The translations under genes were made by a program, and so were the position numbers. A model generated the notes under the pieces. It worked only from the letters and a program-made list of their open reading frames with translations. It was not told the origin of the DNA and searched no databases. Source: Christensenella sp. (lineage in GTDB: Bacteria; Bacillota; Clostridia; Christensenellales; CAG-917). Taken from it: DNA of 64,000 nt. This document shows positions 58,260 through 64,000 of the stretch, in pieces. Every line of letters starts with the position of its first letter. Position 1 is the stretch's first letter. The stretch lies in NCBI GenBank assembly GCA_022009775.1, contig CP091723.1, forward strand, positions 930,001 through 994,000, in the 5' to 3' direction.

Positions 58260-59875
58260 TGGCCAAAGATAAAATAATCGACGATATTCAAACCTCTGCG
58301 CTCGACAACTCCGCGCCCGTTGAAGAAGAACTCGCGGTGGAGCAACAAGAGCATATCGAACAAGCGGCAGAGCAAGAGCCCGTTTGCAAGCAAGCGGACG
58401 TTGCTCTCGAAGCCGAAAATCACGATGCCGACGAAAAAGAAAGCGACCAACAAGCCGCCACAGACGAAAAACCCGCAAAAAAATCGGCAGGTAAAGCCAT
58501 CGGAGACTGGTTTAAGGGCATCGGCGCAAAGATTCAAAGCAAATTCAAGGGCATCGTCGATGATTGGAAAACCAAAGTCGATCAGCTCAAAAATCGCGTG
58601 AATACGCTCCCCGAACAAGGTCCGCTCGATGAAAACGGCAGAGAAATTCTCCTTTCCGTCAAGAACGTTGATATCACTTTCGGCAAGGGAGAAAAGGCTG
58701 TGAAAGCAGTCAAAAACGCATCGTTTGACATCTACAAGGGAGAAACGTTCTCGCTTGTCGGTGAGTCAGGCTCCGGCAAAACCACAATCGGACGCGCCGT
58801 CATAAGAGTCAACCCTTGCGCAAAAGGCGAGATTCAGTACAAAGGCGTGCGTATTTCGGGCAAGATTTCACGCAAACTCGACAGACAAGTCATCAGAAAC
58901 ATCCAAATGGTCTTCCAAGATCCTGCGGCATCGCTCAACGAGCGCGCGACTGTTGACTATATCGTGTCCGAAGGACTTTACAATTTCCATCTCTTCAAAG
59001 ACGAGGCGGACAGAGTTGCAAAAGTCGAGCAAATGATAAAAGAAGTCGGCTTGTTGCCTGAGCACTTGACACGTTATCCCCACGAATTTTCGGGCGGACA
59101 ACGTCAACGTATCGGTCTTGCGAGAGCCATGATTATGGAACCGTCGTTGGTTGTCGCCGACGAGCCGATTTCCGCGCTTGACGTTTCAATCCGCGCGCAA
59201 GTGTTGAACCTTCTCAACAAATTCCAAAGAGAAAGAGGCACAACCTATCTCTTTATCGCGCACGATTTGTCGATTGTCAGATTTATTTCGGACAGAATCG
59301 GCGTCATCTACAAAGGTGAGATTGTGGAGATTGCGGACGCGGAAGAACTCTTTGCTTTCCCGCTCCATCCGTATACAAGATCGCTTATATCGGCAATCCC
59401 GATTCCCGATCCCAAGCTCGAAAAAAAGAAAAAACTCTTCGTTTACGATCCGTCACAGCACGATTACAGCGAAGACAAGCCGGAAATGGTGTGCATTGGA
59501 CACAATCACTACATCTTCGGCAACAAGAAAGAGATCGAAGAGTACAAGCGCGTAAGAGAAGAAGGTGTTCCGCTCAAATCTTCGTCGTTTATGACGGAGC
59601 AAGAGGTTCTCGAGTATGCCCAAAAAGAAGCAGAGATGCCTGTTGAAGCAACCGAGCCTATTCTTGAAACGCCTGTGCATGACACGGGAAGCGCATGGTT
59701 CAAAGTGTTGTCCTTCCTGTTGCCTATCCCAGGCATAATCGCGGCATATATCTTCAAGAAGTTCAATTATATCAAGAACTTCAAGGCGTTCAAAAAGGGC
59801 GCAATCGTAGGATTTATCTTGTGGGCAGTGGTGCTGGTGCTATTCCTGTTCTTCCTACTGTTGACGCTTAGATAA
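58256..59875 (+). CDS. oppF: Oligopeptide ABC transporter ATPase OppF with N- and C-terminal extensions
   Basis: Core ATPase from about residue 120: Walker [11 protein letters not shown] loop [12 protein letters not shown], signature [15 protein letters not shown], Walker [15 protein letters not shown] loop IAHDLS. The first 100 residues are an acidic, Gln/Glu-rich tail and an amphipathic helix. After the ABC domain a long C-terminal segment ends in two hydrophobic stretches ([17 protein letters not shown], then [20 protein letters not shown]), so this ATPase carries its own membrane anchor, which is unusual. 539 residues. ATGATG start with GGAGG; overlaps oppD. Confidence 0.9.
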   Translation: MMAKDKIIDDIQTSALDNSAPVEEELAVEQQEHIEQAAEQEPVCKQADVALEAENHDADEKESDQQAATDEKPAKKSAGKAIGDWFKGIGAKIQSKFKGIVDDWKTKVDQLKNRVNTLPEQGPLDENGREILLSVKNVDITFGKGEKAVKAVKNASFDIYKGETFSLVGESGSGKTTIGRAVIRVNPCAKGEIQYKGVRISGKISRKLDRQVIRNIQMVFQDPAASLNERATVDYIVSEGLYNFHLFKDEADRVAKVEQMIKEVGLLPEHLTRYPHEFSGGQRQRIGLARAMIMEPSLVVADEPISALDVSIRAQVLNLLNKFQRERGTTYLFIAHDLSIVRFISDRIGVIYKGEIVEIADAEELFAFPLHPYTRSLISAIPIPDPKLEKKKKLFVYDPSQHDYSEDKPEMVCIGHNHYIFGNKKEIEEYKRVREEGVPLKSSSFMTEQEVLEYAQKEAEMPVEATEPILETPVHDTGSAWFKVLSFLLPIPGIIAAYIFKKFNYIKNFKAFKKGAIVGFILWAVVLVLFLFFLLLTLR

Positions 59876-59883
59876 CGAAAAAC

Positions 59884-59911
59884 AAGGTTTAGCGGATGCT
59901 AAACCTTTTTC
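59884..59911 (+). terminator. Hairpin with T tract after oppF
   Basis: AAGGTTTAGC, GGAT, GCTAAACCTTTTTC. Probably a partial terminator ahead of the next gene. Confidence 0.75.
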
Positions 59912-59925
59912 TCGAAAAGGTGACT

Positions 59926-61179
59926 ATGAAAAGATATGCAAAAGACAAAAATCTTCTCACGCCCCCGCCGGTAGAGCAGATCGAAGTGTCACACAAAAAC
60001 GTCAAACTGCGCGTTATATTGTTCGTGTCGTTTTTGGTGCTGGCAATCATCTGTTTCTCTGTTGTTCTCACGATTTTGTTGAGAGTGCAGGCAGGGTGGT
60101 TTTCTGTGACGCCAAACCCTTCGTCTAAGCAAAATTGTGGCGGAGAGTTTGTGTTCACCTACTATTTTTCAAAAGATCAAGACAAAAAGTATCGTCAAAA
60201 CGTTGCGCTGAAGTATACAGATGCAACCGAATACGCATACAAGGTGTTCTATTCGTCGGAAGAGATAGAGGGGATGAACAACCTATACTCTCTCAATGCT
60301 CATCCGGGCGAAGAATTGGAGATCCCTGCGCTTTTGTATCGCGCGCTCAAAGCGTTTGACGATGCAAACAACAGATTTTTGTATTATGCGCCGATTTATG
60401 CGGTTTATCAAGAGATGTTCGATTGTGAAAACGACAGCGATGCGGAAAAATTAGATCCCACGAAGAATGAGCAAATCAAAGCTTATATCGACAAAATGAT
60501 TGCGCTTGTGTCCAATCCGAGCAACGTTCGCATCGAATTTTCGGAAGGCAACGTTGTCAAGCTTGTCGTGTCGGATGAGTATAAAGCGGCTTTTGGCGAC
60601 AGAACGCCGGTATATATTGACTTTTTCTGGACAAAGAATGCCTTTGCAATTGATTATATCGCCAACACGATGCTCGGCGAAGGCTATGAAAAAGGCGTTA
60701 TTTCAAGCTATGACGGTTTCACTCGCAATTTGAGCGAATCGCATGACGATTTGCAAGCAAATGTGTTTGACAAGACCGCAAAAGAACCGATTGTCGTAGG
60801 TAGAATGGCGTACAAGCAAAAGTTGTCCGTCGTTATGCTCAAAGACTATCAGCTTGCCAAGAAAGAAGAAGGATATTACACCTATGAAGACGGCACAGTG
60901 CGCACTCACTTTATAGATGCAACAAGCGGCGAAAACGTGAGCGCAATCGGCACGTATACGGCGTATTCCTCGTCAAAAACGTGCGCCGAGATCGTCCTTG
61001 ACATTCTCCCGCTGTATCTTGCCCCCACGCTCGATTCCAACAAAGTGGCGGCTCTCAAAGGCAACGGAATCTATTCGCTCTATTGCAAGGACGGCAAAAT
61101 TGTTTCAAACGATGCGTCGCTGACAATCAATCCAATTGAGAGAGAGAACGGCACATATCAGGTGCAACGCATAGGCTGA
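59926..61179 (+). CDS. Membrane-anchored, degenerate ApbE-like protein
   Basis: 417 residues; a single N-terminal transmembrane helix (about 28-53: LRVILFVSFLVLAIICFSVV) anchors an external domain. The second half aligns in order with FAD:protein FMN transferases (ApbE): YIDFFWTKNAFAIDYIANTM at the place of the GGIAKGYAVD motif, THFIDATSGENVSAI for HIIDPxTG, and SSSKTCAEIVLDILPLYLAP for the ADALSTA metal motif. Key ApbE residues (the Gly-Gly pair, Asp/Thr metal ligands) are missing, so it is probably non-catalytic. An alternative is an unrelated surface protein. RBS AAAGGTGA. The ApbE relation is my reading of the pattern. Confidence 0.6.
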   Translation: MKRYAKDKNLLTPPPVEQIEVSHKNVKLRVILFVSFLVLAIICFSVVLTILLRVQAGWFSVTPNPSSKQNCGGEFVFTYYFSKDQDKKYRQNVALKYTDATEYAYKVFYSSEEIEGMNNLYSLNAHPGEELEIPALLYRALKAFDDANNRFLYYAPIYAVYQEMFDCENDSDAEKLDPTKNEQIKAYIDKMIALVSNPSNVRIEFSEGNVVKLVVSDEYKAAFGDRTPVYIDFFWTKNAFAIDYIANTMLGEGYEKGVISSYDGFTRNLSESHDDLQANVFDKTAKEPIVVGRMAYKQKLSVVMLKDYQLAKKEEGYYTYEDGTVRTHFIDATSGENVSAIGTYTAYSSSKTCAEIVLDILPLYLAPTLDSNKVAALKGNGIYSLYCKDGKIVSNDASLTINPIERENGTYQVQRIG

Positions 61180-61216
61180 CATCGATTATTGTCGATAAAA
61201 AACTTGAAAAAAGAAA

Positions 61217-61243
61217 AACAAAACGCCGATTTCGGCGTTTTTG
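61217..61243 (+). terminator. Intrinsic terminator closing the peptide transporter region
   Basis: AAAACGCCGA and TCGGCGTTTT around TT, then TGTTTTTT. Confidence 0.85.
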
Positions 61244-61450
61244 TTTTTTATGATGAGCGGCAGAAAAAGCGGCTTGCGGATAGTATAAAAATTTGTTTTT
61301 TTAATACAAATTCAAGCATTTATATTGATAAATATATATTCATATTTTTTTATAGAGTATAGACAAGGCAAGCGGTTGCGTGGTACACTATATACATATA
61401 GTGTTTAGTGCGTATCGAGATGATATTTTGCGCACAAACGGAGCGGTGAT

Positions 61451-62224
61451 ATGCAAAAATCCACCATAATAACTTTCGCAGGCAAAGGCGGAGTGGGAAA
61501 AACTTCTCTTGCGGCAACCGCCGTGCGAATTCTCACGGAAAATTTCAAAGACAAACGTATTCTCGCAATAGACGCAGATCCGGCGGTCGGGCTTTCCACC
61601 GCGCTCGGCGTCGATGTGAACACTACGATCGACGACATACGAAAAAGCATCATCGAAAATGTCGAAGACGGCAATTCCAAGGCGGCTATTGAACTTCTCA
61701 ACGAAGCGCGTTTTCGCATATTCGACGCAATGGTAGAAAAGGACGGATATGCCTTTATCGCAGTCGGACGTCCCGAAAGCGCGGGGTGCTATTGCAAAAT
61801 CAACGCGTATCTTAAAGACGTCATCAGCATTTTGTCCGAAGATTTCGATTACGTCGTCATAGACGGCGAAGCGGGTATCGAGCAGATAAATCGCAGAGTT
61901 ATGGAAAAAGTCACGCATCTCGTGCTCGTCACCGACCAGTCTAAGAAGGGCAGAGACGTATGCAAGACGATAAAGGGTGTTGCCGATGATCTCGTTATGT
62001 ACGAAAAAATCGGCGTCATCGTCAACAGAGTCACCGACGAAGAAACGGTGCGTTCGCTCGATTATGACGGAGTGGAACTTCTCGCAACCATAGGCGACGA
62101 CGCAAATCTTGCAGAATTCGACCTTAAAGGCGAGAGCGTATTCGAATTACCAAAAGAATCAAAAGTTGTAAAGGGAGTCGAGACCGCCTTGCAAAAAATG
62201 GGCGTTATCGGCGACCGAACTTAA
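61451..62224 (+). CDS. CooC/MinD-type ATPase with CxC motif
   Basis: SIMIBI-class P-loop ATPase of 257 residues. Deviant Walker A FAGKGGVGKTSLAA with the signature Lys; switch-region Asp in ILAIDADPAVGLSTALGVDV; the conserved PESAGCYCKIN, whose CxC is the metal-binding motif of CooC; DYVVIDGEAGIEQINRRVME as Walker B-like. CooC inserts nickel into CO dehydrogenase, but no CODH gene is present here. The next two genes are BcrBC/HgdAB-type iron-sulfur proteins, whose usual activator is an unrelated ASKHA ATPase. So a cluster-assembly or electron-donor role for those is a good hypothesis. Weak ribosome binding site before the ATG at 61451. Confidence 0.87.
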   Translation: MQKSTIITFAGKGGVGKTSLAATAVRILTENFKDKRILAIDADPAVGLSTALGVDVNTTIDDIRKSIIENVEDGNSKAAIELLNEARFRIFDAMVEKDGYAFIAVGRPESAGCYCKINAYLKDVISILSEDFDYVVIDGEAGIEQINRRVMEKVTHLVLVTDQSKKGRDVCKTIKGVADDLVMYEKIGVIVNRVTDEETVRSLDYDGVELLATIGDDANLAEFDLKGESVFELPKESKVVKGVETALQKMGVIGDRT

Positions 62225-62238
62225 AATAGGAGAAAAAT

Positions 62239-63442
62239 ATGAGAGACCTGAAACATTTGCTCTACTTTGAGAATCTCTTGCAGGAAGCCAACAACGAGTT
62301 GGTTCAGCAAGCGGTCAAAGAAGACGGCAAAATCGCGCTGGGCTACACGTGCTATCACGTGCCCGAAGTGTTGCTCAATCTCGACAACTGCTTCAGCGTG
62401 AGACTTCGTGCGCCGAGAACGGGTTCGGTGGACATCGCAACCTATTATCTCAGCCCGTTCATTTGCGGATTTGCAAAAGCGTTGCTCGAACGCGGCATCG
62501 AAGGCGGCTACGGCTTCTTGTCTGCGCTTTTTGCGGGCGAGACTTGCAGCGAGATGAACAGAACGATCGAGCATTTCGAGCTATTGCGTCTTGTCGATAA
62601 CGACAAATTCTTTGTCAGCATATTCGATATGCCGTTCAAGACCAACGACCACTGCGTTGAAAGTTATGTCAATCAGATGCGCCTTAAAGTGCTTGGCAAA
62701 CTCAAAGAAGTGTACGGAGTGGACATCTCCGACGACGCTATGAGAAAAGCGGTGGAACTTCACAACAGAGTGTGCAGAGCAATCACCGCAATAGGCGAGT
62801 TCAGAAAGGAAGAAAATCCGCGCATCACGGGTTATGAATTCCACGTTCTTTGCCTTGCGACGTATTGTTGCCCGAAATATCTCATCGTGGACAAACTCGA
62901 AGAAACGCTCGAAGAGTTGCGCCATCGCGAACCCGATCAAAAGAAATTCTATAGGGCGAGAGTGGTGCTTGTCGGCAGCGAAATCGACGATCCCGACTTC
63001 ACGAAACTCTTTGAAGACAGCGGCGCATTCGTGTGCGCGGACAGATATTGTTTCGGTTCTTTCCCCGGGAAGAGAAGAGATTATTCTCAACGACGAAGAA
63101 GACGTTCTCACTCAGATTTGCCGTCACTATATGAAGACATGCCAGTGCCCGAGATATATGGAACACGAAAAGGTCGACGGTCGTCGTCAATACGTCAAGC
63201 AACTTGTCGAAGATTTCCATGCGGACGGCGTCGTGTACGAACAACTCAAATTCTGCGAATACTGGGGATACGAGCGTGCGCTTGCTTCCTACATAATGAC
63301 CAACGAATTCGGCATTCCGTCAATCGCAATCGACCGTCAGTATACGGCAAATGCGTCGGGACAACTCAGAACGCGTATTCAGGCGTTCGTTGAAAGCCTT
63401 GAAATCAAGCACATTCAAAAGGCGAAAAAGGCAAAGGAGTGA
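62239..63442 (+). CDS. 2-hydroxyacyl-CoA dehydratase/benzoyl-CoA reductase family protein (frameshifted)
   Basis: HgdB/BcrB-type subunit holding an Fe-S cluster. Candidate Cys ligands are visible in GYTCYHVPEVLLN, FAGETCSEMNRTIE and VYEQLKFCEYWGYERA. The frame changes at four C, 63063-63066 (CFGSFPG then REEIILNDEEDVLTQI); three C give a continuous 400-residue protein of normal length for the family. RBS AGGAG; 14 bases after the CooC-like gene. Substrate unknown; family members dehydrate 2-hydroxyacyl-CoAs or reduce difficult substrates, and some bind double-cubane clusters. Confidence 0.88.
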
Positions 63443-63445
63443 GTT

Positions 63446-64000
63446 ATGGCAAAGAAAACTTACGGCGGATATAAAAATCTGCATCAGGATAAAACCGGAC
63501 TTTACAAACATCGCGAATGGCGCGGTTTCAAGGACACGCTCGTTGACTACTGGCGTTGGCTCGTCACCTGGAAAGATATGGTGGTGATGGTGCTCAAAAA
63601 TCCCGTTGCGGTGGTCAAGGGGCTGTGGAGATATCGCTGGATGGCGACCTATCTTTCAACGCCGGCATTTGTTGATCGTCACACCGAAGGTTTGCGCGGG
63701 CCGCAACTTTTGATGACGCATCTTCATTTCAACATGATCGTCAAGCATGCAACGGGGCTTATTCTCACTGCGTTCGAAGCGGATGAAAAGATGTTCCCGA
63801 AGAACAAAAAAAGCAAAAAACTCGTGTGCATAGACGAGCTTATCCCCGTCGAATTCATCGCGGGTTTCCCCAATCTCAAGGCGTACCCGATGCAAACCAT
63901 GCCCATATTTCTTTCAAGCATGGTGGACCAACTCGTTGTGCCGCCTTATCTTGACGCAATCGAGAGTTTCGGCGTGCCGGCGGACGTGTGTCCGTTGCCG
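63446..64000 (+). CDS. Second 2-hydroxyacyl-CoA dehydratase-like subunit, 3' end outside window
   Basis: Starts MAKKTYGGYKNLHQDKTGLY at 63446, three bases after the previous stop with AAGGAG upstream. Visible 185 residues: WRGFKDTLVDYWRWLVTWKD, then the DUF2229/HgdA-like part LVCIDELIPVEFIAGFPNLK and IFLSSMVDQLVVPPYLDAIE. Expected second half of the complex encoded with the preceding gene. Assigned mainly by operon position; the Cys ligands lie beyond the window. Confidence 0.72.
   Translation, partial: MAKKTYGGYKNLHQDKTGLYKHREWRGFKDTLVDYWRWLVTWKDMVVMVLKNPVAVVKGLWRYRWMATYLSTPAFVDRHTEGLRGPQLLMTHLHFNMIVKHATGLILTAFEADEKMFPKNKKSKKLVCIDELIPVEFIAGFPNLKAYPMQTMPIFLSSMVDQLVVPPYLDAIESFGVPADVCPLP

Overview
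The window looks like a chromosomal segment of a low-to-mid GC, endospore-forming Clostridia-type Firmicute, probably a gut anaerobe. I infer this from spo0A, a sigH-like sigma factor, spoIIR, sleB-ypeB and yabP-yabQ, an rpsF-ssb-rpsR operon, the mrnC-rlmB-sigH gene order, and a glgB-glgC-glgD-glgA-glgP glycogen cluster. No rRNA, CRISPR array, intact transposase or prophage was seen. Promoters are very regular: TTTACA or TTGACA, 17 bases, then TATAAT or a close variant, seen before at least seven transcription units.

Layout. 1-1024: end of a MATE exporter, minus strand. 1.4-2.2 kb: a dispersed repeat and tRNA-Ile/tRNA-Ala. 2.5-5.8 kb: spo0A, a zinc-ribbon acidic protein and an archaeal-type proS. 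6.1-8.7 kb: a membrane-anchored ComEC-like metallo-beta-lactamase protein and rpsF-ssb-rpsR. 9-14.5 kb: two secreted lipoproteins flanking sigH-rlmB-mrnC. 14.6-18 kb: spoIIR diverging from sleB-ypeB. 18.9-22.6 kb: zinc-ribbon membrane protein, yabPQ and an acetyltransferase-like protein. 22.7-28.9 kb: short alaS, a PHP phosphatase, an Asp23/AmaP-like membrane protein, greA and lysS with a C-terminal tRNA-binding domain. 29-32.3 kb: two-component system and ispE. 33.2-46.2 kb: glycogen synthesis and breakdown, a GH13 glucanase and a GPH/SLC45-like transporter. 46.8-50.8 kb: acyl-ACP thioesterase, ACP and acyl-activating enzyme, divergent from a flavoprotein resembling polyunsaturated fatty acid isomerase. 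51.7-61.2 kb: a five-gene oligopeptide ABC transporter with unusual insertions and extensions, plus a degenerate ApbE-like membrane protein. 61.4-64 kb: a CooC-like ATPase with two 2-hydroxyacyl-CoA dehydratase/BcrBC-type proteins, the last cut by the window end.

Three signals are not explained by ordinary genes. First, a family of about 120-base foldback elements starts at or beside stop codons (proS, glgD, glgP, the isomerase; a related structure at rpsR). Their stems differ in sequence from copy to copy but stay complementary. Second, a larger dispersed repeat (six copies or fragments) carries a short coding-like segment whose copies differ largely by synonymous or conservative changes. 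Third, nine genes carry ten single-base homopolymer frameshifts (rpsR, ypeB, the acetyltransferase twice, lysS, ispE, glgB, glgP, the GH13 gene, the dehydratase). Several are essential, so most are probably consensus errors of a long-read assembly. I annotate these genes as single CDSs spanning the shift.
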